Positions 1 to 9,867 of a DNA stretch of 64,000 nucleotides are shown here, one piece after another. Positions within the stretch are counted from its first letter, which is position 1; each line of letters starts with the position of its first letter. A program made the position numbers and the translations under genes. Origin of the DNA: JBGNFV01 sp049645705 (GTDB taxonomy: Bacteria > Bacteroidota > Bacteroidia > Cytophagales > Cyclobacteriaceae); assembly GCA_049645705.1 (NCBI GenBank), contig JBARUK010000013.1, forward strand, positions 1 to 64,000, given 5' to 3'. The notes below the pieces were generated by a model that did not search any database, was not told where the DNA came from, and saw only the letters and a program-made list of their open reading frames with translations.

Positions 1-3000
1 CTGTAAGGGCCGCCTCGCTGCGGGCAGAAAGGGTCACTACATGGTGGCTTCTCCTGCGAAGATCAGCGCTTGCCTCGGCAGTGGATTCCGCCACGTATTC
101 CTGCAGTATAACGTGCGCATTGGTGCCGCCAAAACCAAATGCGCTAACGCCTGCACGCCTTAGATCACCGTTTTGAGGTTCAAAAGGCTTTTCGGTCTCC
201 GGTATATGAATGGGTAGTCCGCTGATATCAATAGCAGGGTTTAGCTGACTGAAGTTGATGTGCGGAAATATAGTCTGGTGCTTCAGACTAAGCACAGCTT
301 TTATCAGCCCGGCTATTCCAGCCGCTGCCTCAAGGTGCCCTATGTTGGTTTTGGCCGTGCTGATAAACCGCGGATGGTCGCCTGATATTTCTTTCCGGCT
401 TCTGAATAAAAACGCGAGGGAATTTATTTCAATCGGATCACCCAGGGAGGTACCGGATCCATGTATCTCAAAATAGCCTATCTTGTCTACAGACGTATTG
501 GCAGCACGGAGGGCTTCTTTGATGACTGCCTGCTGGGAAGGTCCGTTGGGAGCAGTCAGGCCATTACTCCTGCCGTCCTGGTTCAGGGCTGAACCACCTA
601 TAACAGCCTCAATTTTATCTCCGTCGGCCAGGGCATCGGATAGTCTCTTCAGCACTACTATGCCGCATCCTTCCCCCCGCACATAGCCATCTGCCGTAGC
701 GTCCAGGGTTTTACAGCGGGCATCTCCGGCCAGCATACCGGACATGTTAAATACTTCGCTTAATTTTGGATCAAGAATGAGATTAACCCCTCCGGCCAGT
801 GCCATTTCGCACTCCCCGTTCCGAAGGCTTTGACAGGCCTGATGGACCGCCACGAGTGAGGATGAGCAGGCGGTGTCGATAGCCATACTAGGTCCCCTGA
901 GATCCAGCACGTAGGATATACGATTGGCAGCAATACTTAGTGCATTACCTGTCCCGGCGTGAGGTTCCACCCGCCCCGGCTCATTTTCCTGGAACTGCGC
1001 ATAGTCATTACTGCTAATGCCAATGTAAACACCGGCCTTTTTTCCCGGGATAGTATCAGTCGCTATACCGGCATTTTCAAGGGCCTCCCAGCTTACCTCC
1101 AGTAGTAAACGCTGCTGCGGGTCCATATTTCTGGCTTCCCGTGGCGTGATACCGAAAAAGTCGGCATCAAACTGGTCGATGCCCTCCAGAAAGCCCCCCT
1201 TAAAGATGACTGATTGCGGATCATTTCCATTCAGCCATTTACGGTGTTCTTCAGTATTCCACCTCTCCAGGGTCACCTCTTTTATGGCCAGGGTGCCGTT
1301 ACTGAGAATCTCTTTGTAAGCGTTAATATCTTCTGCCCCGGGGAACCGACACTGCATTCCCACTATCGCTATCGGTTCAGAATGATCTGTTGAGGGCTTT
1401 AAAAGCTTTTCTGTCTTACCTTCCTCACCTGTTAAGTAGGATGCGATCTGAGATATGGAAGGGTAGTCATACACAATTGTAGGTTGAATTTCCATACCCG
1501 TTAACCGGCTCAGTTCACCGGATAACTTCACTGCTGCCAGAGAGTCAAGTCCGTATTGTTCCAGCGGCGCATGCACATCTACCGATTGGCCGTTTACCTG
1601 ATTATGCGCAGCTATCTTCTCTCTCAAAAAGGCAACAATAGGTCCATAGCCAACGACTGGTTCAGGGCTCTGGTGATTTACCTCTTCTGTAATGTCAGAC
1701 CTTTCGCCTGGCGCGTAGGTGGCCACTTCAGATAGCGAATTCTCCTGGTACGCCTCCCGGCAGGCAAATCGTCTGACTTTTCCGCTGGTCGTTTTTGGGA
1801 GGGAAAATGGCCGGACTAGCACGACATCTCTTACGTCAAGCTCGTGCTTACTTAGTAATTCACGTCGAATAGAGGCAAATACCTCCTCTTCATCAATGTT
1901 TCTTATGGCCGTCCGTTTGATCTCCGCCAAGACTACTACCTTTTCGCCTCTTCCGGATGATACGGAGAAAGCTGCCACCCCTGCCACCTGGATGGCCTCA
2001 TGGGCTTTTTCTGTAGTTAATTCGATATCCTGCGGGTAATAATTTCTACCGCGGATAATGACCAGATCCTTTATCCTGCCTGTGATAAATAAGGAGCCGT
2101 TGTAATAGAATCCGTGATCACCTGTGCGTAAAAATGCTTTTTCCGGCCTGCCTTTAATATGAGCATTGAATGCTTTATCGATCAGTTCCGGTTTATTCCA
2201 GTATCCCAGTGCATTACTTTGCCCTGATACCCATATCTCTCCCACTATCCCATCGGCCAGCTGAGAACAGAAATTTGTATCTACTATGGCTACCTCATGA
2301 TCATTGTATGTATTACCGCATCCCACTAGGGTTCTGGCACCCGGCTTACCTGCCCTGACGAGCACAACTCTTTTTTCAGTTTCAAGGATTTTGGCATCCA
2401 CTGTAATGTGACTGTGACCCGCATGCTCTCCGGTTACAAAGAGAGTTGTCTCAGCCATACCGTAGCAGGGATAAAAAGCCTCGTAACGAAACCCGGCTAT
2501 TCTAAACTTATCGGTAAATCGCCGCAGTGTTTCCTCTTTTACCGGTTCCGCTCCATTGTAGACCAGCTCCAAAGAGCTGAGATCAAATTGGTCCAGGTCC
2601 TCGTCAGCGATCGTATCCACGCAAAGGTCAAAGCCAAAATTGGGAGCACCTGTAACGTTGGCTTTATACCTGGTGATAGCATGCAGCCATTTTTGCGGAG
2701 ATTGCATAAATGTCAGAGGGGGCATGAGCACACAGGTGACACATACAAAGACTGACCCGAACAGGTTGCCTATCAAACCCATATCGTGGTAAAAAGGCAA
2801 CCAGCATACGGATGTACTGCCCGGCGCTATTCCAAACGCATTCCTGATAGCCGTTACATTGTCCAGTACATTATTATGAGAGATCATTACCCCCTTTGGT
2901 TCACTGGTAGAACCGGATGTGTACTGAATAAAGGCGAGGTCATCAGGTTGTATCTCAAACTGGCCGTGAACGATCCGGTTGTCATCATTCACTTCTTCTA

Positions 3001-3427
3001 CCTTAATGACGGGTATGGAAGATAATACCGGACTTTTGCCTCTGTTTTTATCAAAAGCCACTAGAGCCTTTTCGTTAGTGAGGATCAGGCTGATGGCAGC
3101 ATCTTTGACAATATTTTCCAGACCATCAAGGTTTTTATTTTTCCCTGGAAGCTGAACGGGTACCACAATTACGCGCGCGTAAAGACAGCCCATAAAGGCA
3201 ATGATAAAGTCTAGCCCGGGAGGAAAGATCAGCATGGCCTTGCTGTCCTGGTATCCTTGCTCATACAGATGGCCGGCCAGAGACCTGGCCTTTTCATCCA
3301 GTTCTCCGAAAGTGATGCTATCGGTTTCAGACACACCATCTTCCAAAAAAATAAACGCCTTCTCTGATGCAAACTGCACTGAGCGGGACTGAACTACATC
3401 TACAAATGATTGATAAGGCAAAGCCAT
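1..3427 (-). CDS. Hybrid PKS subunit, 5' part: fatty acyl-AMP ligase - ACP - ketosynthase (runs off left edge)
   Basis: Translating the minus strand from the ATG at 3427 gives an open frame of at least 1142 codons that continues past base 1. Residues ~1-580 are an acyl-AMP ligase of the FAAL type, with an adenylate-forming core (QYTSGSTSEPKG near residue 168) and a C-terminal FITGRIKD/TTSGKVRR pattern. An acyl carrier protein follows, with the phosphopantetheine serine in GLDSLAAVKL (Ser629). A ketosynthase starts at EPIAIVGMQCRFPG (~682), with the active-site Cys854 in DTACSSS. The two catalytic histidines are in EIHGSGT (usual EAHGTGT) and NIGHLEAAAG. The family activates a free fatty acid as acyl-AMP, loads it on the ACP and extends it. 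The domain order copies the start of the gene at 14187 but the two point away from each other, so this is the start of a second lipid-initiated assembly line or a paralogous starter. Upstream is AT-rich DNA without a clear ribosome binding site. Confidence 0.93.
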   Translation of the reverse strand, partial: MALPYQSFVDVVQSRSVQFASEKAFIFLEDGVSETDSITFGELDEKARSLAGHLYEQGYQDSKAMLIFPPGLDFIIAFMGCLYARVIVVPVQLPGKNKNLDGLENIVKDAAISLILTNEKALVAFDKNRGKSPVLSSIPVIKVEEVNDDNRIVHGQFEIQPDDLAFIQYTSGSTSEPKGVMISHNNVLDNVTAIRNAFGIAPGSTSVCWLPFYHDMGLIGNLFGSVFVCVTCVLMPPLTFMQSPQKWLHAITRYKANVTGAPNFGFDLCVDTIADEDLDQFDLSSLELVYNGAEPVKEETLRRFTDKFRIAGFRYEAFYPCYGMAETTLFVTGEHAGHSHITVDAKILETEKRVVLVRAGKPGARTLVGCGNTYNDHEVAIVDTNFCSQLADGIVGEIWVSGQSNALGYWNKPELIDKAFNAHIKGRPEKAFLRTGDHGFYYNGSLFITGRIKDLVIIRGRNYYPQDIELTTEKAHEAIQVAGVAAFSVSSGRGEKVVVLAEIKRTAIRNIDEEEVFASIRRELLSKHELDVRDVVLVRPFSLPKTTSGKVRRFACREAYQENSLSEVATYAPGERSDITEEVNHQSPEPVVGYGPIVAFLREKIAAHNQVNGQSVDVHAPLEQYGLDSLAAVKLSGELSRLTGMEIQPTIVYDYPSISQIASYLTGEEGKTEKLLKPSTDHSEPIAIVGMQCRFPGAEDINAYKEILSNGTLAIKEVTLERWNTEEHRKWLNGNDPQSVIFKGGFLEGIDQFDADFFGITPREARNMDPQQRLLLEVSWEALENAGIATDTIPGKKAGVYIGISSNDYAQFQENEPGRVEPHAGTGNALSIAANRISYVLDLRGPSMAIDTACSSSLVAVHQACQSLRNGECEMALAGGVNLILDPKLSEVFNMSGMLAGDARCKTLDATADGYVRGEGCGIVVLKRLSDALADGDKIEAVIGGSALNQDGRSNGLTAPNGPSQQAVIKEALRAANTSVDKIGYFEIHGSGTSLGDPIEINSLAFLFRSRKEISGDHPRFISTAKTNIGHLEAAAGIAGLIKAVLSLKHQTIFPHINFSQLNPAIDISGLPIHIPETEKPFEPQNGDLRRAGVSAFGFGGTNAHVILQEYVAESTAEASADLRRRSHHVVTLSARSEAALT

Positions 3428-4737
3428 ATTAATATAGATAGCTTACGATCTGGAAAATTATTGTGCCTGGAAATCCTGAAGGTTACAAGCTAAACCTTTT
3501 ATATATACCTATGAGAAAAAACCTATACGATAGAAGATAGCCATATAGATGATAAATGTAGGTACAAGAAAATTATAATTAAATTAATCTCATTTCGCCA
3601 TCAGCCAAAGAAATCATTTTTCCTACTAAATCCACCTAAAAACTTACATATCATTTTTGCAATTGATAATTCACAAATCATAAATTATACGGCAGCTTTT
3701 GCGATAGAAAATGTAAGCAGAGACCAATCATGAAAAAACAAGCTAAATTGATTCTACAACAATAATAAGTAATTGAAAATAGCCATTTAGGCAAGGCTTC
3801 GCCACGATGAGTCACATCATTCAGCATTTAAAGGATTATTTGATCCCTTCAGTCAAAGTCGAAATTAGGATAAAAAATCTGCAAACAAAATCCCTTCATG
3901 GAATTTATCAGTCAATCAAAAAAATAAATTTTTAAAAAAAAGTTGTAACTACTCACATAGATTTATTACTGAATTAGACATGAATTCCCACGATATTCAA
4001 GAATAATCAATAATTTTCAAATAAAGGTTTGTTAATTAAGTACAAATCAAAGCATTCAGCCAAGGTGTTTCCTGAAGATTAATTTTTAATCACATCATAT
4101 TAAAATATTAGACTTCCATGGAAGGTTCAATCTTATTAAGTAGTTCAAGCACTTATTTTTACTATACTGATACTAGATCCCAGGTTATTTTTATGTTAAG
4201 GCACTGGAATATCAAAAAAGCTTCACCCTCCCATTAAAGCTTATCCTGATCTTAGGATTTTAATAGACTAATCTGATGTTATGATGACATCTCCCTCTAG
4301 TGAAAAGTAAAAAGCTATTGACTTCTGAATTCTGAAAACCTGGTGTACGCAGTAAACAGACAGCGGATGGCCAGACCATTACCATTTAAATCAGTCTACG
4401 CCATTTTAAACAGCATACTTCAAATTTACCCCTGCTATTCTATGTCGCTCGTTTGCGAGCTCTGTCGTGTGCGAGTTCAAGGAGAGCACTGTGCATTCAA
4501 ACCCAATTCTACCGAACTTGCTCAATGCCAAATTCTAATATTCTTCAGAGATACCCGGCGATTACGCTTCCAGTACCCCGGAGCTAATTCTATTCTGATG
4601 CATTTTTTACTTTTAATTTGATATTTATGGCTAGGCAACGGAAGCAGAATTATGACTTGTCCCACAGAGTGAAGTCGGTGGGAATTCCGCCAAAAGGAAT
4701 ACAGGCTTTTCCGCTTGTGATTAGAATTTTTTAATAG
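3428..4737. other. AT-rich intergenic region upstream of the leftward PKS gene
   Basis: About 1.3 kb of low-GC sequence with stops in all frames. It should hold the promoter of the leftward PKS gene, but I find no convincing Bacteroidota -7 element (TAnnTTTG). A 92-codon plus-strand frame at 4343-4621 has no recognisable features and I do not call it. At 4622-4734 the plus strand encodes a short tail (QNYDLSHRVKSVG) resembling the C-terminal tail of the serine recombinase at 12.6 kb, so this part may be the leftover end of a similar recombinase gene. Confidence 0.5.
4643..4664 (+). repeat. 22-bp direct repeat, left copy
   Basis: This 22-mer matches bases 12632-12653 at 21 of 22 positions in the same orientation. 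The right copy lies in the 3' end of the serine recombinase pseudogene. The pair brackets ~8 kb carrying the mobilisation, radC and recombinase genes. It may be a relic of two homologous recombinase tails, or an attachment-site remnant of the element. Confidence 0.55.
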
Positions 4738-4908
4738 TCCCTAGTATATTATTTCTCTGACTGCCATGCGCCGGATTTGATTAAAAGATCAGTCGTTTCT
4801 CAGGTTCTGAACAAGTTTGCTTTTGAGTACTTTCAGAAATACTACTCCTATTACCAGCAGGGCAACAAGTGGTCGCTAGCAGAACAAGCACCTACCTCTC
4901 CCCGCTAG
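4738..4908 (+). pseudogene. C-terminal remnant of an unidentified gene
   Basis: An open frame without a start codon ends in a stop at 4906-4908. The ~56 residues (…NKFAFEYFQKYYSYYQQGNK…) are rich in aromatic and polar residues and read like real protein, but I recognise no family. The frame converges on the decayed lipoprotein gene whose stop is at 4910. It is most likely the tail of a deleted gene. Confidence 0.3.
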
Positions 4909-4909
4909 A

Positions 4910-5490
4910 TCAATCCCTTCTACACTGGCTACCGAACTTTTCCAGTCCAACCAGCCCTGAGCCGGACACCAGCCAGAGCTTCCGCATCGGAGTTTTGGCC
5001 ATGTCCAATACCTCGAGCTGAGTTATATCCTCATAGGTAGTACCTTCAATGTTAAACCTATCAAATGAGCTAACGTAAAATTCATCGGAAGCATATGCGC
5101 CTTCCTCCTGCTCTATCAGGGTCAATACATTGTGCTCAAAAGATGACCCGACACTATCTACACGTATATTAAGTGTACCCGGCTTCATCGGCCTGGTACC
5201 CTATAAAGCATGTGAGTTTAAATCCCAGGTCTGTGAACATATAATACGCATGCAGGTCTGAAAAGCAGGCAAACATATGGCAGTACCTTTCTTAGTACCG
5301 GTTATAATAATACCTGGTTTGCATCAGCCTGACAAATGAGGAATCACTGCTTACAAATTCATATTGCTGCAGGTTATTCGGAAAAAATCCCACGCATAGA
5401 CAGGGTGATCAAAATCAAAAGCAGGACAGGCAATTTTCTGACAACCGCTTACAAGTAGCACCGAAATAAACAGGATCGGAAGTTTTTTCA
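4910..5490 (-). pseudogene. Frameshifted lipoprotein gene
   Basis: The minus strand starts at 5490 with a lipoprotein signal peptide (MKKLPILFISVLLVSGC; lipobox VSGC, so Cys17 would be lipidated). It reads to HPVYAWDFF, where a run of T residues appears one base short. The frame then resumes as PNNLQQYEFVSSDSS and ends at NRY. Further shifts lead into a final open frame at 5188-4910 (…LEVLDMAKTPMRKLWLVSGSGLVGLEKFGS). The pieces lie in the right order and read as one ~190-residue Bacteroidota lipoprotein of unknown function, broken by at least two or three indels. Confidence 0.6.
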
Positions 5491-5846
5491 TTATCTCCCT
5501 TAAGTTACTCACCGGCCCATAATATACCTGTTTCAAGTCTGTGAATTGGAACCATCCAGCGAGTAAGTTTGCAACTTACGACATAGGCATCACCACCCCC
5601 ACCCTGGCGCAAGCCTAAACACCACATGATCGTGGCAGTCATTGCCGGGCCACCGAAGGCCGGACCTCGGTCAGGTAGAATAAAGAAGATTTGCACACCT
5701 GGCGAATATTACTTTCAGAAAGATCAGTATTTTGTCGGCCTCACCTATAGATATATGACAAAGATATGTCCCGGGTATGGACAATAGCGGTTTGAGTACA
5801 TACTTATATCATTTTTGCTTTTAATTAAGTACCTTATACCTGCAAT
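5491..5846. other. Intergenic region
   Basis: A 63-codon minus-strand frame at 5505-5696 has odd composition and no recognisable family, so I do not call it. No terminator, RNA gene or repeat was recognised here. Confidence 0.4.
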
Positions 5847-6889
5847 ATGTGTATGGAGAAATCCGCTGCTGCGCTTGTTCGCAGACGTGGGATGCCTTTT
5901 ATAAAGAGATCCCAGTTATCAAGATTATCACACTTTTTTAAAAATGAAAACATAGCCATCAGCCTGTTTATACGTCTGCCTCTGCTATCAGTGGGTCAAT
6001 CTGCCAAAGAAATCCTAAGGCTGGCTAATTCAGCATCGATAGAAAACAAACATTATCTATTTAAAATACCATTTGAAGATAAAGAGAGGTATTATATAAT
6101 CCCAATAATTATTGGCAATAGAACCTACCGGTACATATTTGATACAGGCGGCCATAATACTATCACACCCCGTATACAGATGGATATGGGGTTAAGCTCA
6201 TTGTGGTAGCTGAAGTAGGTAGCTCTAACCAAATAAAATCACAAATTCCTCTGATAAAGATTCCGCTTTAAATCTGGGAATTATTCTTGATGGAGTCGGG
6301 GCCTTTGTATTTAATTTTCAGGAGGCTCCTTTGATCACTTGCTATACAGATGGCGGATTAATTGGGAAAGGAATAATTAAAGAAGCAGTCTGGCAAGTCG
6401 ATTACCCAAAACGGGGGTATAGTCACTGATAATATTAGCAATCTATTAAATCTTGAGAATATCATACGGCTAAAGGTGGACCTGAACAAGATCTACGACC
6501 CATTTATAACCATACAAGTAAATGATAGCAAAGAAAAATTTCTTCTTGATTTTTTTTCCTGTATGGTGTCTTTAACTGAAGAGACTGCCAGGCATATTAT
6601 CAAAAAGGATAATTTGATAGAGATGTTAGTGACGAATCAATTGGCGCTAATGGAGTGTCACAAGAAGGCACCTACATCTCTTTTCTGGAGACTCTCACGA
6701 TAGGTGATTATGAATTCAATAACATTTCTGCTCCTTTCGCCAAAACCAACAATTACAATCTGATAGGATCGGGGTCGGCAATGGCCAAACGTTTCATCGT
6801 CACGGCAGGTAAATCTAAGGGTTAAATATGACATTCCAGACTATAATAATCTTCCCTTCCAAGTAGATGATAAAAAGTCCCCCTTGTGA
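5847..6889 (+). pseudogene. Decayed retropepsin-like aspartyl protease gene
   Basis: Fragments in all three frames line up into one protein. The first, 5847-6209, holds the retropepsin-type active site IFDTGGHNT. After the stop, a second frame gives GIILDGVGAFVFNFQ, then CYTDGGLIGKGIIKEAVW. The frame opened at 6476 gives KVDLNKIYDPFITIQ and LTEETARHI. A later frame gives GANGVSQEGTYISFLETL and NYNLIGSGSAMAKRFIV, ending at DDKKSPL and a stop at 6887-6889. Bacteroidota carry many such ~300-residue clan AA proteases, usually secreted. At least four frame changes make a functional product impossible. The preserved peptide sequence suggests fairly recent inactivation. Confidence 0.72.
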
Positions 6890-7268
6890 ATACCTTTTAT
6901 CCATTTCACTCACCTTATCAACTCATCAAACCTAACAGACATGAAGCTGATAACAGAAAGGCACTATTACCTAACCCACGCTAAAAGTGCATTCCCAACA
7001 GCGCAAAAAATCCTAAGTTTCTTCACGCTTCCATCCTTCCAGACAAACAGTAACAAGCCCTTACAACTGTATAGCTGTGATCTTCAAAAGTCAGTCCACT
7101 ATCTTTTCAAAGCTACACTTTCCCTAACTCAAAACCTTCAATTTGCAACAGGATTCAGATTACCTTAATACAATCAGTAAGATGTACAATTGTGGGACAA
7201 TTGCGTATTTACATCCTCCCGCTGCCAAAGTTGCTAAAGGGTAAATTCATTCTCGGAACTCAAATAGT
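6890..7268. other. Intergenic region upstream of the mobilisation genes
   Basis: A 75-codon frame at 6941-7168 has no coding character that I recognise. In relatives, the origin of transfer lies close to the mobilisation genes, so oriT may be here. Short repeated ACAATTG words occur at 7190-7204, but no inverted repeat is clear enough to name. Confidence 0.3.
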
Positions 7269-7661
7269 TTGGCTATAAGCAGGGAGAAAAAGAACCCGTT
7301 GCAGGCCCGCGTACACGTGCGTATGAGTCAGGCCGAGAAGGTGAAGCTGAAGGAAATGCTTCCAAAAAGTCACTGCCATAGGTCAATAAGCGAACTGGTA
7401 AGGCACCTGCTTTTTCACAGGCACATCACGCTGGATTACCGCAACGCCAGCCAGGACGAAGCAAGGGCTGAGCTTATCAGGCTGCGCAATGACCTGCGCA
7501 AGATCGGAGTAAACATCAACCAGATGGTGCGCTATTACCACAGGCAGAACGACCCGGCCCTGAGACAAGCACAGGCGGAAAAAGTCTTACGGCTCTATGA
7601 GCAAGCGCAGACATATACTATCTCCGTACTTAAAGAAATTAGCCACTTGCTCAAAGGATGA
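7269..7661 (+). CDS. mobC: MobC-like relaxosome accessory protein
   Basis: A 130-residue basic protein matching the Bacteroidota plasmid-mobilisation MobC family: an N-terminal ribbon-helix-helix-like segment (VHVRMSQAEKVKLKEML), then the conserved helical core (RLRNDLRKIGVNINQMVR). The family binds oriT and helps the relaxase nick DNA. The frame opens after a stop at 7242. The usable starts are TTG at 7269 or the internal ATG at residue 19; the N-terminus reads well from the TTG. Its TGA overlaps the ATG of the relaxase gene, so the two were co-translated. The gene looks intact although its partner is interrupted. Confidence 0.85.
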   Translation: MAISREKKNPLQARVHVRMSQAEKVKLKEMLPKSHCHRSISELVRHLLFHRHITLDYRNASQDEARAELIRLRNDLRKIGVNINQMVRYYHRQNDPALRQAQAEKVLRLYEQAQTYTISVLKEISHLLKG

Positions 7662-8800
7662 TTGCCAAAATCAGTACAGGCAGAAACATTCAAGGCATGC
7701 TCAATTACAATGAGAAGAAAGTAAAAAAGGGCACCGCCAGCCTGATCTTAACCAATGGCTATACTGATCAGGTCAGTAATCTTAGCTTTTATGATAAGCT
7801 GGAAGCCTTTACGGAGCTAAACAGTAAAAACCAGCGCACCAAAACCAATGCTGTGCACATCTCCCTGAGCTTTTTCGCTAATGATAAAGTAGACACGCAC
7901 ACCATGCAGGTCATTGTAGATAGCTATATGGAGCAAATAGGCTTTGGTGACCAGCCTTACCTGGTTTATAAGCACTTTGATACAAATCACCCACACATTC
8001 ACCTTGTCACTACAAACATTCGCTCCAATGGTAGCCGTATCAATATGCACAACCTGGGAAAGACCAAATCCGAAGCAGCCAGAAAGTAGATAGAGGATAA
8101 TTTTAACCTTATAAAAGCCGAAGAGCTAAAGCCTTTACACATAGAAAAAGCGCAATACGGTAAAGGAGAGACCAAAGTCACAATAGAAGGCATTGTAGAG
8201 CAGGTAGTAAAAAACTATAAGTATACCAGCCTGCCAGAGCTAAACGCTATCCTGGGTCAGTTCAACATAACGGCCAGCCGCGGAGAGCCAGGTAGTCGCC
8301 AGTATGAAATCGGAGGGCTGGTGTATAGCATTACAGATGATAAAGGACAAAAAGTAGGCGTACCCGTCAAAGCCAGTTCCCTCAAAGCCAAACCCACGCT
8401 AAAGAACCTGCAGAAACGCTTTGGCAGAAACAAGGAACTAAGGAAAAAAGATATTCCCAGGCTCAGACGCACGATTGATCAGATACTAAGCGCAGACCAG
8501 CTACATACAAAGGAAAGCCTACAGCAAGCTTTGAAAAAGAAGGGTATAGCCGCCATTTTCAGGACAAATGCAGAGGGCCGCACTTATGGCATTACCTTCG
8601 TGGATAATGTGACCAGGACAGCCTTTAAAGGATGTGATTTAGGCAGACAATACAGCGTAAATGCTTTGCTAAATCGCATGGAGGGTGGGCAAGCGACTGA
8701 GCCGGAGGCTTTACCTATTAAACAAAAAGACGAAGCCTTTAGCATGAAACCCATTAGTTACAAGCCTCAGAATCTAACAGGCTTAAAAGAGTTAATTTAA
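7658..8800 (+). pseudogene. mobB: MobB-type relaxase with one in-frame amber stop
   Basis: The protein begins MIAKISTGRNIQGMLNYNEKKV, as MOBP-type relaxase/mobilisation nucleases do. The HUH metal-binding motif is intact in HPHIHLV near residue 111. The frame hits TAG at 8087-8089 after codon 143, then continues in the same frame (IEDNFNLIKAEELKPL) to the stop at 8798-8800, for 381 codons in all. The part after the stop shows the usual linker and DNA-binding region (LPELNAILGQFNI). A single C-to-T change of a CAG codon would explain the stop. The N-terminal fragment keeps the nuclease motifs but lacks the C-terminal half. Readthrough or a sequencing error cannot be excluded. It follows mobC by a 4-base overlap. 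Confidence 0.8.
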
Positions 8801-9402
8801 GGTCTTACTTCCGGTTGTGCCGAAGAGAATGTTACCTATGGCTTTAGAAGGAGAAAAAGTAAGAAGCTTTAGGTTTTAGTTGGTCTACACAACCCCCGGC
8901 CATTTCTGCACCGCCAAAGGTATGCACGGGCGTTACAGGGTCAAGGCTGGTGCCCTTTGGGTTTTGGCGAAAACTGTACCCTGCGGGCAAACCTTTCACT
9001 AAAAGCCTTGCCCTAGTCCCGCCCTTAGCGATGGGGGCGGCTTAACAGAAAACGGCGGGGTGGTGGGTGCTGTATTTATCGGGCTTAGTTACACTTCTAA
9101 TGTAATAGACACATTAAATTATTTAAAAAATGAATTAAAAGAATTGTTGAATCTAATCAGCTTTCTATTTAAAATCGATGTACTAACAATACAACTCACT
9201 AGATGTCAATTAGATTAATGACTGTACCTGTAATTATTTATTTTTAGGAATTAAAATTTGACACGTGTATTAACCCAACCCATTCCAGCCAATTTGTGAT
9301 TTTTCGACTACTTACCTTTGTGAGTATAATATCTTAGAGGTATTACACCTAAATCCTTCGGGCGAAAGTGAAGGGTGAGTTTTAATTTAAACTGAATTAT
9401 GT
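8801..9402. other. Non-coding region with a GC-rich hairpin and a promoter-like site
   Basis: No gene was recognised. At 9023-9043 a CCGCCC…GGGCGG inverted repeat could form a strong hairpin. At 9313-9320 TACCTTTG matches the Bacteroidota -7 element (TAnnTTTG), with TTTG at 9293-9296 as a closely spaced -33 element. A start near 9326 would give a ~75-base leader for the small gene at 9403; that leader contains a CCTTC…GAAGG stem at ~9355-9375. Confidence 0.45.
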
Positions 9403-9552
9403 ATGAATAAATATCTACCAACTCAAGAAAGCACCTTTGAACTTTGTCAGAAAGACACTTGTGTTAAAACAACAGGCAAAAACGCCGACCTTTTATCACT
9501 TGGAGTTTTTATTTTTCTGATACTGGCAGGGTTAGCTGCTTTTGACAAATGA
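9403..9552 (+). CDS. 49-residue small membrane protein, unknown function
   Basis: ATG at 9403 opens a 49-codon frame ending in TGA at 9550-9552. The N-terminal half is polar with two cysteines (FELCQKDTCVK); the C-terminal half is one hydrophobic helix (LLSLGVFIFLILAGLAAF) followed by DK, so a single-pass membrane protein with a short tail is predicted. Support for a real gene comes from context: a consensus-like promoter ~85 bases upstream and a hairpin terminator directly downstream. It converges on the HTH gene at 9604-9843. I recognise no family. Confidence 0.55.
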   Translation: MNKYLPTQESTFELCQKDTCVKTTGKNADLLSLGVFIFLILAGLAAFDK

Positions 9553-9564
9553 TCTGTCCATAAT

Positions 9565-9606
9565 AAGGCTGTCTCCAATGTAAATGAGGCAGCCTTTGTC
9601 TTTTTA
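9565..9606. terminator. Hairpin terminator between convergent genes
   Basis: AAGGCTGTCTC (9565-9575) pairs with GAGGCAGCCTT (9586-9596) with one G:U pair, a 10-base loop and then TTTGTCTTTTT. It fits a rho-independent terminator for the small gene at 9403, just past the 3' end of the convergent HTH gene. Confidence 0.75.
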
Positions 9607-9843
9607 AAGATAATCTTCCGACTTCATCATTTCCTCGATCGTCGTCTGTAGGGCACAAACTATTCGATAGGCCAGAATGACATTAGGCACTCTCTCACAA
9701 TTTTCCACTTTTCGATATACTCGCAAATCAGAGCCTATCATCTCTGCCACTTTTGCCTGAGTAAGACCTAATTCTTTCCGCCGACGTTTTAAGCTGGCTG
9801 CAAACTTTGTAGCTAATAATGGTCTATTTTCTGGCACGTTCAA
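9604..9843 (-). CDS. XRE-family HTH regulator
   Basis: A 79-residue protein that is almost entirely one Cro/CI-type helix-turn-helix: SLKRRRKELGLTQAKVAEMIG followed by the recognition helix region DLRVYRKVENCERVPN and a helical tail. Such small XRE proteins in mobile elements act as DNA-binding repressors. ATG at 9843 is the only reasonable start. A GCCCA-AG-TGGGC palindrome lies ~25 bases upstream of the start and could be its own operator. The gene seems intact amid broken neighbours. Confidence 0.82.
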   Translation of the reverse strand: MNVPENRPLLATKFAASLKRRRKELGLTQAKVAEMIGSDLRVYRKVENCERVPNVILAYRIVCALQTTIEEMMKSEDYL

Positions 9844-9867
9844 AAATCATGGTTTTAGCACTTGACA

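Noticed and set aside
4343..4621. 92-codon plus-strand open frame
   Set aside because: AT-rich, no family, no promoter or coding pattern; most likely chance.
6941..7168. 75-codon plus-strand open frame before mobC
   Set aside because: Composition is like non-coding DNA and no homologous pattern is recognised.
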